Source: Actinomadura sp. DC4
GTDB taxonomy: Bacteria; Actinomycetota; Actinomycetes; Streptosporangiales; Streptosporangiaceae
Length of the DNA stretch: 64,000 nt
Assembly: GCF_030406325.1 (NCBI RefSeq)
Contig: NZ_JAUEQY010000003.1
Location: 62,001 to 126,000, forward strand
Reading direction: 5' to 3'
The notes beneath the pieces were generated by a model. The model had not been told where the DNA came from, did not search any database, and saw nothing but the letters and a program-made list of their open reading frames with translations. The first letter of the stretch is position 1. Every line of letters starts with the position of its first letter. A program made the position numbers and the translations under genes. Shown one piece after another: positions 49,099-58,648 of this stretch.

Positions 49099-49949
49099 TG
49101 CACGTCTTCGTCGCCGGAGGCACCGGCGTCCTCGGCCGGCGGATCGTCCCGCTGCTGATCGGCCGGGGTCATCGGGTCACGGCGCTGACGCGGAGCACCG
49201 AGGCCGGCGCGTCCCTGCTCGCGGCGGGCGCCGTACCCGCCCTCGCGGACGTCTACGACGTCGAGGCGCTCGCCCGCGCCGTACGCGTCGCCGCCCCGGA
49301 CGTGGTGATGCACCAGCTCACCGACCTGGGCGCGGGCGACCTGGCGGCGAACGCGCTGATGCGCGTGGCGGGGACCCGCAACCTGGTCAACGCCGCGCTC
49401 TCGGCCGGCGTGCGCCGCGTCGTCGCGCAGAGCATCGCGTGGGCGTACGAGGCGGGCGAGAAGCCGGCGGACGAGGCGACGCCGCTGGACCTGTTCGCGC
49501 CGGAACCGCGCCGCACGACCATCGCGGGCGTGGTCGCGCTGGAGTCGGCCGTACGGGAACTGCCGGAGTGGGTGGTGCTGAGGTACGGGCTGTTGTACGG
49601 CCGGGGGACCTGGTACGCCTCGGACGGCCTCATGGCCGACCGGGCGCGGGCCGGCCGGCTGGTGGCCGAGCGGGACGTGAGCGGTTTCGTGCACGCGGAC
49701 GACGCCGCCGAGGCGGCCGTGGAGGCGCTGACCTGGCCCTCGGGCGCGGTGAACGTCTGCGACGACGAGCCCGCGGCGGGGCTGGAGTGGCTGCCGGAGT
49801 TCTGCGCGGCGGTCGGCGCCCCGCCACCGCCGCACTCGGAGGTGGAACGCCGCGGCTGGGCCCGCGGCGCGGCCAACGACCACGCCCGCGACGGCCTGCG
49901 CTGGATCCCGGCCCACCCCACCTGGCGCTTGGGCTTCCCGGAGCTGTGA
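49098..49949 (+). CDS. NAD(P)-dependent epimerase/dehydratase-like protein
   Basis: 283 residues, atypical short-chain dehydrogenase. The Rossmann loop is VFVAGGTGVLGRRIVPLL; MHQLTDLG, a SIAWAYEAG segment and VVLRYGLLYGRGTWY follow. The catalytic YxxxK is not obvious, so it may be a NmrA-like or degenerate epimerase. GGGGAGGG lies before the ATG. Coupled to the cupin gene. Confidence 0.87.
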   Translation: MHVFVAGGTGVLGRRIVPLLIGRGHRVTALTRSTEAGASLLAAGAVPALADVYDVEALARAVRVAAPDVVMHQLTDLGAGDLAANALMRVAGTRNLVNAALSAGVRRVVAQSIAWAYEAGEKPADEATPLDLFAPEPRRTTIAGVVALESAVRELPEWVVLRYGLLYGRGTWYASDGLMADRARAGRLVAERDVSGFVHADDAAEAAVEALTWPSGAVNVCDDEPAAGLEWLPEFCAAVGAPPPPHSEVERRGWARGAANDHARDGLRWIPAHPTWRLGFPEL

Positions 49950-50028
49950 GTCTGGTTGCGTACGCCGGAGGTTCAGGTCATCATCGGAGCATGATCTCCT
50001 TCAGGAAGGGCGTCGACGCCCTCGCGCG

Positions 50029-50877
50029 TTGATCGCGCCCGCGCGGCGCGATGACGCCGCCGTTGTCACCGTACGAGGCAGAAGCACTCACGAACGGTGG
50101 CAGGAAGCCTCCAAGATCCGGCAGGAATGGCTCGACCACGGCCTGTCCACGCAGCCGGCCGACCGGCGGACCGCCGAACGCAACCTGACCGCCGTCTACG
50201 CCCGGATCTCTCGCCCCCGGCCCCGATTCGTGTGGGTCTCCTCTCCCCGTGAGGCTCTCGGGCTCGTCGCGGGCCTGCCCACTCTCGACCAGCTCTACGG
50301 GTGGGTCCGGGACCCTCGCCCGCGGGGGAAACCGCCACTGGCCAGTGACCTGGCACTGCTCATATCCCGGCTGCGCGCCGAGCTCAGCGCCGGCGTCTCC
50401 CATCCCGACCCCGAACTGTCCTCGGCGCGGAAGAGCAAGGAGCTCCGGGCAGAACTGCCGCCGCTGAGGGCCCTCGAGGCGGGCGTCCCGCTGGGCGTCG
50501 TGCTGCACCAGGGAATCCGCGTCGCGCTGCACCGGAGCCTGGCCGCCGGCTTCCGCGGGCCGGTCCTCGCGGCGCTGGCCGGGAACGAGCCCGTCCCGGT
50601 GTGCTGGTACGGGCAGCAGGACGCGTCGTGGGTCGGCTACTACGACGCCCTGCACCGGCTCGGCCTGGCGACGTACGGACCGGACGCGTTCGACCACCTG
50701 GGCCACTGGGCGGCACTGGCACGCTCCTGCGGCTGGTGGTGGCCGGGCGAGGACGTGTGCGTCGTGACGGAACGCCCTGAGTCGGCCGGCACCGAACCGG
50801 TCCGGGGCACCTGGCACGACGAGGTCCGCCTCAACGAAGTCCGCTACCGCGACGGCTGGCACCCGCGGCTGACATGA
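50029..50877 (+). CDS. DUF6745-like protein, possibly with a frameshifted start
   Basis: 282 residues. STQPADRRTAERNLTAVYARI near the N-terminus and LARSCGWWWPGEDVCVVTERPE with HDEVRLNEVRYRDGWHP at the end match the pattern I know as DUF6745, a family of unknown function. The TTG start at 50029 is weak. Another frame from ATG 50051 reads MTPPLSPYEAEALTN, which looks like a more natural N-terminus, so a frameshift near 50100 is possible. Confidence 0.7.
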   Translation: MIAPARRDDAAVVTVRGRSTHERWQEASKIRQEWLDHGLSTQPADRRTAERNLTAVYARISRPRPRFVWVSSPREALGLVAGLPTLDQLYGWVRDPRPRGKPPLASDLALLISRLRAELSAGVSHPDPELSSARKSKELRAELPPLRALEAGVPLGVVLHQGIRVALHRSLAAGFRGPVLAALAGNEPVPVCWYGQQDASWVGYYDALHRLGLATYGPDAFDHLGHWAALARSCGWWWPGEDVCVVTERPESAGTEPVRGTWHDEVRLNEVRYRDGWHPRLT

Positions 50878-50878
50878 C

Positions 50879-50925
50879 CCAGGGGCAGGCCGGTACGAGC
50901 CGGTCTCGTGCCGGCCTGCCCCTGG
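50879..50925. terminator. Very strong 21-bp bidirectional terminator
   Basis: The arm at 50879-50899 pairs with 50905-50925 over 21 bp with one G-U wobble and a 5-nt loop (CCGGT). The inner part reads GGCCGGTACGAG against CTCGTGCCGGCC. It separates the convergent DUF6745-like and unknown genes. Confidence 0.88.
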
Positions 50926-50946
50926 CGGGCACCCGCCGCGGCGTTC

Positions 50947-51867
50947 TCAGCATGGCCGTGTCGGCCGGCACTGGGACTCACCGGATCGGCGCACAGGAGT
51001 ACAAGTGCTGGTGATGCCGGTCGGCCGGCTCACCGTAGATTCTTCGCCAGACCCGATGTCCGGCTCTTCTATATGGATCGCCAGGTCGTGTCCATTGGCC
51101 TGAACCTGATCGACCACGTCTCGCCATACGGACCGAGCTTGGCGCGCAGAGGCAGGCGTCGCCCTGAAGTTCTGGCTCAGTTCGGGCGTGACGTGCTCAG
51201 GAAGTTCGATGACCGGCCTGGAGAATGGGGCCTCGCCAGGTCGCGCGGGTACGAAACTGAACGGGTCGTCCGAACGGTCTTGATAGGTGACGCCGCGGTA
51301 CAGCTGAGCCGCAGTACCCCGGCGGAGGGTCTCCAATGTCGCGAGGCGGAAGGCGTCGGAAACGCCCAGCTCATGGTCATTAAGGCCGACCTCGTAGGGC
51401 GTCCGCGATTCGACCACCAGCACCGTGTCCAACACGAATTTCCAGTTCAGCCGAGATCCGAACAGGACGATCGAACCCGGCGCCAGCCGCTGCAGCACGG
51501 TAGGCGCTCCCACGTGGCTGAACTGCCGGCAGTTGCTGTAGAGGAATGCCGATCCGAACACGTATGGGTCGGTGTTCTGTCGCGGACCTGGTGTCCGCGG
51601 CCGGTCCAGGAATGGCTCGTGCAGGAATCGCGGACACGAAGCCGCTGGATCCGGGAAGCGATCCACGATGCGCGACTGCGCTTCCCACTCACCCCAGAAA
51701 CAGACCACTCCAGTATGCGGTTTTCCACCTGAGTCGAGGTATCGCCCTCGGGCTCGTAAGAACTTGCGGCGATGCTCGCCTGTATTCCATCCCATCACCG
51801 GCTCAGGTCCGGGAAAGTGTTCGCCCCCGGGGTGAAGAAACTGAACGATCTTTATACCGTCGACCAC
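50947..51867 (-). CDS. Unrecognised protein, about 306 aa, compositionally distinct
   Basis: GTG 51867 with AGGTGA upstream opens VVDGIKIVQFLHPGGEHFPG. WNTGEHRRKFLRARGRYLD, VVCFWGEWEAQSRIVDRFPD, FLHEPFLDRP, GPRQNTDPYVFGSAFLYSNCRQ and LAPGSIVLFGSRLNWKFVLDTVLVV follow. The Trp/Gly/Asn-rich blocks suggest a real conserved family, but I cannot name it. No signal peptide or membrane segment. Base composition is clearly less GC-rich than its neighbours, with many AT-ending codons, so recent transfer is likely. The longer upstream frame is antisense to the sugar kinase gene. Confidence 0.65.
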   Translation of the reverse strand: MVDGIKIVQFLHPGGEHFPGPEPVMGWNTGEHRRKFLRARGRYLDSGGKPHTGVVCFWGEWEAQSRIVDRFPDPAASCPRFLHEPFLDRPRTPGPRQNTDPYVFGSAFLYSNCRQFSHVGAPTVLQRLAPGSIVLFGSRLNWKFVLDTVLVVESRTPYEVGLNDHELGVSDAFRLATLETLRRGTAAQLYRGVTYQDRSDDPFSFVPARPGEAPFSRPVIELPEHVTPELSQNFRATPASARQARSVWRDVVDQVQANGHDLAIHIEEPDIGSGEESTVSRPTGITSTCTPVRRSGESQCRPTRPC

Positions 51868-51983
51868 TTGATCACCTCGGCCCGCACGATCGAACAGCAG
51901 CACTCTGCCGTCGCGCTCTCGATTATGCCCCCGGCGCGAACACGTCCTACCGGGCAAATAGCCAAGGCCCGACGGCTGCCGGC

Positions 51984-52946
51984 CTAAGCCGGACGGGCGT
52001 CGCGGAAGGACTGGCGTACGGCTGGGGAGGAGACCGTGGCGCCGACGTCGTCCAGGCCGAGCAGTGCCGCGCCCGTTACCGGTGGGGCGTCGACGACGAC
52101 CAGGTCGAACTCCACCTCCAGCTCCGGCGCGGCCGTGCGGACCGCGGTCAGGAACCGGCCCGCCGGGTCGGCGAACAGGCCGCCGCCCAGGACCAGGGTC
52201 CAGGCTCCGCCGCCACCCAGCCGCCGGCGGGCCGTGCGGGCCGTCACCGCGACCTCCCCGGCCAGCTCGCCCACCACCGACGCCGCCACCGGGTCGCCCG
52301 CCCGTGCCTGGTCCAGGACCAAAGGGACCAGCACCGAAAGGTCGGTCGGTTCTCCGTGAAGCAGGCGTTCCGCCACCGCACGTACGGACGGCACGGACAA
52401 CCGGGCCAGGACCGCCTCGCGCAGAGTGGTGTCCGGGCCACGGCCGTCCTCGGCTCGGGCGGCGGCCCGTACGACCTCGCGTGCCAGGTGGTCCCCGGCC
52501 CCGCTGAGGTCGCCGGTCTGCCAGCCCAGCGACGGGAACTCGTACCGCCGCGCGCCGGTACGCGCCACGCACTTCAGGCCCGCGCCGCACACGACGCCGA
52601 CGGCCGGGGTCTCGGCCGCGGCGCCCAGGCGCAGCAGCGCCCACGCGTCGTTGCCCACCGACACCGACGCGAAGAGGCCGAGGGCCTCCAGCGCCGCGCG
52701 CCGCGACTCCACCTGCCACGGCACGTCCGCCCCGGCTAGGTAGCAGGACGCGTGCGCCGAGGACAGGTCACGCCCCCGCGCCGCCGAAGTGGCCAGCCCG
52801 CCGATGAGGAGGGCGGCCTGCGACGGGCCGATCGCGCTGCCCGGGCCCCGTACCCACGACACCAGCTCCCCCGCCGAGGTCAGCAGCGCGACGTCGGTCT
52901 TGGAGTTTCCACCGTCCACCGCCACGACCAAGCCGCCGGCGATCAT
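51984..52946 (-). CDS. N-acetylglucosamine kinase-type sugar kinase (BadF/BadG ATPase family)
   Basis: 320 residues of the ASKHA fold: VVAVDGGNSKTDVALL (phosphate 1), GAGLKCVAR (phosphate 2), a FPSLGWQTGDLSGAGDHLAREVV region and LVLGGGLFAD (adenosine). The family includes GlcNAc kinases; substrate may be GlcNAc or a related hexose. It is the last gene of the glycan operon and overlaps the GH1 gene by 4 nt. Confidence 0.88.
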   Translation of the reverse strand: MIAGGLVVAVDGGNSKTDVALLTSAGELVSWVRGPGSAIGPSQAALLIGGLATSAARGRDLSSAHASCYLAGADVPWQVESRRAALEALGLFASVSVGNDAWALLRLGAAAETPAVGVVCGAGLKCVARTGARRYEFPSLGWQTGDLSGAGDHLAREVVRAAARAEDGRGPDTTLREAVLARLSVPSVRAVAERLLHGEPTDLSVLVPLVLDQARAGDPVAASVVGELAGEVAVTARTARRRLGGGGAWTLVLGGGLFADPAGRFLTAVRTAAPELEVEFDLVVVDAPPVTGAALLGLDDVGATVSSPAVRQSFRDARPA

Positions 52947-54268
52947 GCCTCCGCGCCCGGCTCGACCACCGCGCCGGCGGCGATGACCCGGGCGTAGTAA
53001 CGCGCGCTGTCCTTGACGCGCCGCGTCTGCGTGGACCGGTCGACGTGGATCAGGCCGAACCGCTGCCCGTACCCCTCGGCCCACTCCAGGTTGTCCAGGA
53101 GCGACCAGTGCAGGTACCCGAGCACCCGCGCCCCGGCGTCCATCGCCCGGGTGAGAGCGAGGAGGTGCCGGTGCAGGGCGAGGGTCCGCCCGGTGTCGCG
53201 TACGCGGCCGTCCGCGTCCGGCCCGGCGTTCCACACGCCGCCGTTCTCGGTGATCAGCAGCGGGACGTCGTAGTCGCGGTGCAGCCGCGTGAGCAGGTCC
53301 TCGAAGGCGAAAGGGACGTCCTCCCAGCCGCTGTCGGTGACCGGTACGCCCTCCTGCGCGGGCAGGACCCGCCAGGGCAGGCCGTCCTGCGGCGCCGCGG
53401 CGACGAGGCGGCGCGTGTAGTAGTTCACGCCGATGAGGTCGGGGCGGGCGCCGATGATCTCCAGATCGCCGGGGCGCACCCAGTCGAGCGGACCGACGAG
53501 CCGCTCGAACAGCGAGGACGTGTCCGCCGGGTACTCCCCGCGCAGCACCGGATCCAGGAACCAACGGTTCGTGTACCCGTCCGAGGCCCAGGACGCCGCC
53601 GCGTCGGCCGGGGTCGCCGGATAGGTCGGGAACAGGCTCAGCGGGATGCCCGCCCGCGCCTCCGGACGGCGCGCGCGGATACGCGACATCGCCAGCCCGT
53701 GCGCGAGCAGCAGATGGTGCGCGACCAGCACGGACGTGCGGAGGTCCCGCTCTCCCGGCGCGTGCAGGCCGAGGCGGTAGCCCAGCACCGAGACCACCCA
53801 CGGCTCGTTGACGGTGAGCCAGGTGCCGACCCGGTCGCCGAACGCGGCGAGGCAGACGTCGGTGTAGTCGGCGAAGGCGTCCGCCGTCGCGCGCGCGGTC
53901 CAGCCGCCGCGGTCCTGCAGCGCCTGGGGAAGGTCCCAGTGGTAGAGCGTCGGCACGGGCGTGACGCCGCGTTCGAGCAGGCCGTCGATCATCCGGTCGT
54001 AGTGGGCCAGCCCGGCCGGGTTCACCGCGCCGGTGCCGCCGGGGACGATCCGGGGCCAGGCGAGGGAGAAGCGGTAGGCGTTCATGCCCAGGCCCGCCAT
54101 CAGGTCGGCGTCGGCGGGCCACCGATGGTAGTGGTCGCAGGCCACCTCACCGGAGCCGGCGAAGGTGTCCCAGATCGACGGGGCGCGGCCGTCCTCGGCC
54201 ACCGCGCCCTCGACCTGGTACGCCGACGTCGCGGCTCCCCACAGGAACCCGGGCGGGAACGCGCTCAC
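52943..54268 (-). CDS. Beta-glucosidase, GH1
   Basis: 441 residues, full GH1 barrel: FPPGFLWGAATSAYQVEGA, YRFSLAWPRIVP, YHWDLPQALQDRGGW, acid/base Glu in LTVNEPWVVS, YYTRRLV, nucleophile Glu in LLITENGG and LHWSLLDNLEWAEGY. Cytosolic. It hydrolyses beta-linked glucosides or mannosides taken up by the ABC system. GTG 54268 overlaps the upstream gene (GTGA). Confidence 0.95.
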   Translation of the reverse strand: MSAFPPGFLWGAATSAYQVEGAVAEDGRAPSIWDTFAGSGEVACDHYHRWPADADLMAGLGMNAYRFSLAWPRIVPGGTGAVNPAGLAHYDRMIDGLLERGVTPVPTLYHWDLPQALQDRGGWTARATADAFADYTDVCLAAFGDRVGTWLTVNEPWVVSVLGYRLGLHAPGERDLRTSVLVAHHLLLAHGLAMSRIRARRPEARAGIPLSLFPTYPATPADAAASWASDGYTNRWFLDPVLRGEYPADTSSLFERLVGPLDWVRPGDLEIIGARPDLIGVNYYTRRLVAAAPQDGLPWRVLPAQEGVPVTDSGWEDVPFAFEDLLTRLHRDYDVPLLITENGGVWNAGPDADGRVRDTGRTLALHRHLLALTRAMDAGARVLGYLHWSLLDNLEWAEGYGQRFGLIHVDRSTQTRRVKDSARYYARVIAAGAVVEPGAEA

Positions 54269-56121
54269 CAGTCGGTCCCCGGGAGGTCCAGCGCGGCCTC
54301 GCAGCCGAGCAGCAGGACGCCGACGCTCCACGCGTGGGAGAGCGTGAGCAGCATCCCCTTCGCCTGGAAGCACGCGGTCTGGTAATACCGCTCGCTGACC
54401 ATTCCCTTGTAGGCGTTGAAGTCGCCGTCCGTACGGGCGACGAACTGCCGGAAGCACGCGAGGGTCTCCCGCGTCCGCTCCAGGTAGTGGGCGTCGCCGG
54501 TGGCACGGGCGAGCTCGGCCATCTCCGGCACGCAGATCAGCCCGTACGCGTGCAGGTGCTGGTTGCTCGGCGAGGCCTGGTCCGCGCCCCGGCTGCGGAA
54601 GCCGTACGCGCCCAGGAGCGTGTGCTCGTCGAACCGCACGTCGTAGCCGTAGCGGAAGGTCAGCATCCAGTCGGCGGCGCGGCGGGCCAGGTCCAGCCAG
54701 CGGTCGTCCTCGGTGGCCCGCCACAGCGCGACGTACGCCAGGATCGCGACGTAGCCGTCCTCGGAGGTCGGCGCGAGGTCGACGTCCTCGGGCGCGCCGT
54801 GCAGGAACTCCTCGTGCACGAAGTGCGCGTAGTGCTCGCCGCCGCGCAGCGCGGCCTCCAGGTAGGCCGAATCCAGGTCGCGCGCCTCGGCGAGCGCCGC
54901 GACCCAGGCCAGCCCGGCCGACCCCGCGCGCGACAGCACGCGGCCGTCGTCGGCGTGCAGCAGGCCGCCGAGGTCGCCGTCGGCGTTCTGGCCCTTCACC
55001 GCGACGTCGAGGTTGCTCTTCACCGCGTGCACCCAGCTGGGATGCGGCACCCCGGCGGCTTGCTCGGCGGTGACCGCCCGGTGCAGGAACAGGGTCGCCT
55101 CGGCGAGTGTACGGGCGTGCAGGCCACCGGGGACCGGGGTCCAGCTCTGACCCCAGCCCTCGCGCGCCGTCCACTGGCCCCAGAACGTGCCCGACGGGGC
55201 GAGGTTGGCGCAAATATGGTCGATGACGGCCGCGCCGGCCGCCGCCTGGTCCGCGTCGCCCCGGCGGCGCGCGTGCGCCAGCAGCGCGTGGGCGTACGGG
55301 ATGCCGCTCACCCAGGCGACGTGCATCGCGCCCCGGTCGCCCAGGCCGTGGACGTTGTCGTTGAACTCCCGGTCGAAGGCGGCCGTCTCCAGCAGCACCG
55401 CCGGATCGGCGCGGTAGTGCCAGCGGTACAGGCCGTACGCGGCGAGATCGGCCGCCTCGGCCACCCCGACCCAGGGCCGCAGCGGCTCGGTGGCCGAGCG
55501 GGCGTGGCGCTCGCGCAGCACCGGCGCGTACGCGTGCCGGTCGGCGGGCAGCCGGTAGACGCACAGCTCGACGGTGTGCCGCTCCCCCGGCTCCCAGACG
55601 TGCGTCTCCTCCAGCGGCGGGGACGGCTCGGCGTGGCCGGTGTAGCTGACCGGCGCCTCGCGGTAGGGGAACTCCGCGTGCAGGCGCGCGGTGTCCCCGT
55701 CGAGGGCGAAGCCGATCCCGGTCAGGCCGAGGGAGCTGTGCTCGTCCACGGCCAGGGCGAGGCCGCCCGCGTCTCCCCAGGCGAACACGGCCGTCGTCGC
55801 GGCGCGGTCCGCGCGGAAGCTCCACGCGGAAGACACCAGCCGCTCCGGGTCGGCCGTACGGGCGAAGCGCGGGTAGAGCCGGCCGTTGCCCTCGGGCCGG
55901 TTCTCGCCGTAGAAGAGCCCGGGGATCAGCCAGTACGGGTCGGCGGCGGGCAGGCCCGCCGACACGCGCAGCCGCGCCTCGGCCGGCGCGGACCCCCGGT
56001 ACGCCGCGGTGATCGTGACCACGACGCCTCCGGCGGGGGTCTCCCCGGCCGCGCGGTCCACCCGGACGTCGAACACCTCCGGGTCCAGCCCGGCGACGTC
56101 CAGGTCGATCCCGGAGGTCAT
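54265..56121 (-). CDS. Alpha/alpha-toroid glycan-active protein of unknown specificity
   Basis: 618 residues. An N-terminal beta-rich part of about 220 residues is followed by a helical barrel with repeated patterns such as AYGLYRWHYRADPAVLLETAAFDREFND, GGEHYAHFVHEEFL, ATEDDRWLDLARRAADWML and ATGDAHYLERTRETL. These resemble (alpha/alpha)6 glycosidases or epimerases. I cannot assign a GH family. Its place between GH38 and GH1, with 4-nt overlaps on both sides, shows it acts on the same glycan. No signal peptide. Confidence 0.75.
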   Translation of the reverse strand: MTSGIDLDVAGLDPEVFDVRVDRAAGETPAGGVVVTITAAYRGSAPAEARLRVSAGLPAADPYWLIPGLFYGENRPEGNGRLYPRFARTADPERLVSSAWSFRADRAATTAVFAWGDAGGLALAVDEHSSLGLTGIGFALDGDTARLHAEFPYREAPVSYTGHAEPSPPLEETHVWEPGERHTVELCVYRLPADRHAYAPVLRERHARSATEPLRPWVGVAEAADLAAYGLYRWHYRADPAVLLETAAFDREFNDNVHGLGDRGAMHVAWVSGIPYAHALLAHARRRGDADQAAAGAAVIDHICANLAPSGTFWGQWTAREGWGQSWTPVPGGLHARTLAEATLFLHRAVTAEQAAGVPHPSWVHAVKSNLDVAVKGQNADGDLGGLLHADDGRVLSRAGSAGLAWVAALAEARDLDSAYLEAALRGGEHYAHFVHEEFLHGAPEDVDLAPTSEDGYVAILAYVALWRATEDDRWLDLARRAADWMLTFRYGYDVRFDEHTLLGAYGFRSRGADQASPSNQHLHAYGLICVPEMAELARATGDAHYLERTRETLACFRQFVARTDGDFNAYKGMVSERYYQTACFQAKGMLLTLSHAWSVGVLLLGCEAALDLPGTDW

Positions 56122-58610
56122 GCGAGGTCGTCCGGCGAGGTCAGCGGGCCTTCCAGCAGGTCGGTCTCGACCACGGGCTCGTCGCGGTCGTCGGGGACGA
56201 ACAGCGTCTTGATCTCGTGCGGCTCGAACTCGGCGAGCACCGTGCGCCGCAGGAACGGCAGGTGCAGGGTCGCCGTACCGGCCACGCCGTCCGTCTCGTA
56301 GCCGCGGACGACATAGCCGTCGCCGTCCTCGGCCCGCTTGAGCACGGTGATCACGACGTTGCCCGCGTCGCGTACCTCGCCGAAGGACCGGTGCCGGAGC
56401 ATCGGGCCGTCGTGGAAGGACTCCAGCAGCGCGACCGGCCGCTGGTCGAGCTCGGCGGCGGCCCGCGCCGTGCCGGCCTCCCGCCGGTCGCCGGCGTGCG
56501 GCAGCAGCCGGTACGTGAACCGCTGCACGCCCTGGTCCATCGCCTCGTAGTCGCCGTCCTCGGGCAGCGGCTGCGGGGTGTGCCAGGCGTACGGGGGGCT
56601 GCGCAGCGCGGTCAGGCCGATGTCGCCGTCGGCCACGTCACAGCCGTACTTGGCGTCGTTGAGCACCGACAGCCCGGCCCCCGCGCCCGAGACGTCGATC
56701 CAGGTGTGGCTGACCGTCTCGTGGCCGTCGGTGGTGCGCTCGATGTGGCCGTACGGGATGGCGTGCGTCGCGGTGACGCCGGTCAGGCCGGTCGGGAAGC
56801 GCAGCTTGAGCATCTTCAGCCGTTCGTGCCAGTCGATCGTGACCCGGACCTCCAGGTACCGCGCGTCCCGTGACAGCACGAGGTCCTCCCGCAGCCGGGA
56901 GGCGCCGTACTCGCTGTCGATCCGCAGCACCTGGCGTACCGGGCCGTTCTCCAGCAGACACACCGACGTCGGCGTGAACCGGCCGATCACGTCCCGGTAC
57001 GAGACGACGCCGTGGCCCCAGGTGTCGGTCGGGTCGTCCAGCACGGCGGCGTGCGCGCCGTCGCCGGCCAGGTTCGCGCCGGTGGCCTTGTGGACCAGGG
57101 CGGACAGCCATCCGGTACCGGGGTCGACCTCGACGCGCAGGTGCTCGTTCTCCAGCACCGTGCCGTCGCCCGCGACCGCGACGGCGGCGTTGTCGCCGTA
57201 CAGCCGGTAGAGGCGATAGCCGAGCGGCGGCAGCTCCACCGGCACCACGAGCAGGCGGCGCCCGCCGGTCAGCGTGGAGGACCGTGCCACCTGCACGGGC
57301 ATGCGGCGGCCGGCGTCGTCCACGGCCACGACGGCGCCGTCGCCCAGCCGGCTCCCGAACTCCACCTCGACCGTGGTCTCCACCGGCCAGGGGTGCGGGT
57401 TGAACACCGCGAGCGGCGCCATGCCCTCCTCGGCCGGGATCGCGATCTGACGGCTGATGCTCTGGATCGCGCGGTTCTGCAGGCGGGCCGCGATCGAGCG
57501 CGCCTCGCCGAGCTGGTCGCGGGCGTCGTCGTACGCGGCGGGCAGCGCGGTGCCGGCGGCGGTGTCGTGGAAGTGGTTGAGCAGGACCTGGCGCCAGGCC
57601 CGCTCGAACTGGTCGGTCACGGCCGGCATCCCGGCCACCGCGCCGGCGACCGCGGTCCACTTCTCGGCGGCCTGGAGCGCGTGCTCGGTCCGGCGGATCT
57701 GCCGCTTGATGCCCGAGTGCGCGGAGTAGCAGCCGACGCCGTGGGGCTGGATCTCGCCGGTGTACTCCGGCAGGTCGCCGGCCGCGGCGGCCGCGTCGAA
57801 GAACGCCTCGACCGTGGAGAACACCATCCGCGGGAACTGGTCGCTGCCGTTCAGCTCGTGGATACTGTCGATGTTGGCCCGCGTCGGGCCGCCGCCGTGG
57901 TTGCCGACGCCGTAGAAGCACATCAGCGGGTCGGTGGTGTGCGGGAGCTGGGCCAGCGCCTTGCCGACGTGCACGCCCAGGTGACCGGCGGGACCGCAGT
58001 ACTCATGCGGGATCCGGTACGTCAGCACCTGCGAGCCGTCGGCCGCCCGCCACCAGAACGTCGGTCCCGGCAGCTCGGCCTCCTGCGGCTGCGGGCGCAT
58101 GAAGACGTAGCTGTCCATGCCGGACTTCAGCAGGAGCTGGGGAATCATGGCGTTCTGCCCGAACGGGTCGACGTTGCAGCCGACCGAGGCCATCACCCCG
58201 AACCGGTCGGCGAGGAATCGCTGGGAGTACAGCGCGTGCCGTACGAACCCCTCGCCGCCGGGGATGTTGCAGTCCGGCTCGACCCACCAGCCGCCGACGA
58301 TCTCGAACCGGCCCGCGCGCACCTGCTCGCGCAGCTCGGCGAACAGCGCGGGGTCGTGCTCCTCGATCCAGGCGAGGTAGGCGACGGAGTCGCAGGTGAA
58401 GACGAAGTCCGGGTACTCCTTGATCCGGTCGAGGGCGGCGCGGAACGTCGCGCGCGCCTCCTGGTAGCCCTCCTGCCACGGCCACAGCCACACCGCGTCG
58501 ATGTGCGCGTTGCCGATCATGTGCAGGGGGCCACGCGTGGCCCGGCCGGCGGGGGGTGCCGGGCGGTTCGCGGGTCCGCGCCGGGAATCAGGCGGTTGCG
58601 CGCTGGTCAT
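56118..58610 (-). CDS. Alpha-mannosidase, GH38 (second copy, shorter)
   Basis: 830 residues, about 200 shorter than the first GH38 because it lacks the N-terminal accessory domain. The catalytic part begins HMIGNAHIDAVWLWPWQEGYQEAR, then GWWVEPDCNIPGGEGFVRH, VDPFGQNAMIPQLL and NHGGGPTRANI. A beta-sandwich C-terminus follows. It cleaves alpha-mannosides in the cytosol. ATG 58610 is used; the ribosome site is weak (AAGGA at about 12 bases). Confidence 0.93.
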   Translation of the reverse strand: MTSAQPPDSRRGPANRPAPPAGRATRGPLHMIGNAHIDAVWLWPWQEGYQEARATFRAALDRIKEYPDFVFTCDSVAYLAWIEEHDPALFAELREQVRAGRFEIVGGWWVEPDCNIPGGEGFVRHALYSQRFLADRFGVMASVGCNVDPFGQNAMIPQLLLKSGMDSYVFMRPQPQEAELPGPTFWWRAADGSQVLTYRIPHEYCGPAGHLGVHVGKALAQLPHTTDPLMCFYGVGNHGGGPTRANIDSIHELNGSDQFPRMVFSTVEAFFDAAAAAGDLPEYTGEIQPHGVGCYSAHSGIKRQIRRTEHALQAAEKWTAVAGAVAGMPAVTDQFERAWRQVLLNHFHDTAAGTALPAAYDDARDQLGEARSIAARLQNRAIQSISRQIAIPAEEGMAPLAVFNPHPWPVETTVEVEFGSRLGDGAVVAVDDAGRRMPVQVARSSTLTGGRRLLVVPVELPPLGYRLYRLYGDNAAVAVAGDGTVLENEHLRVEVDPGTGWLSALVHKATGANLAGDGAHAAVLDDPTDTWGHGVVSYRDVIGRFTPTSVCLLENGPVRQVLRIDSEYGASRLREDLVLSRDARYLEVRVTIDWHERLKMLKLRFPTGLTGVTATHAIPYGHIERTTDGHETVSHTWIDVSGAGAGLSVLNDAKYGCDVADGDIGLTALRSPPYAWHTPQPLPEDGDYEAMDQGVQRFTYRLLPHAGDRREAGTARAAAELDQRPVALLESFHDGPMLRHRSFGEVRDAGNVVITVLKRAEDGDGYVVRGYETDGVAGTATLHLPFLRRTVLAEFEPHEIKTLFVPDDRDEPVVETDLLEGPLTSPDDLA

Positions 58611-58648
58611 GGGGGGAGGTCGTTCCTTCCGGTGAAGAGGGCCGGGCG

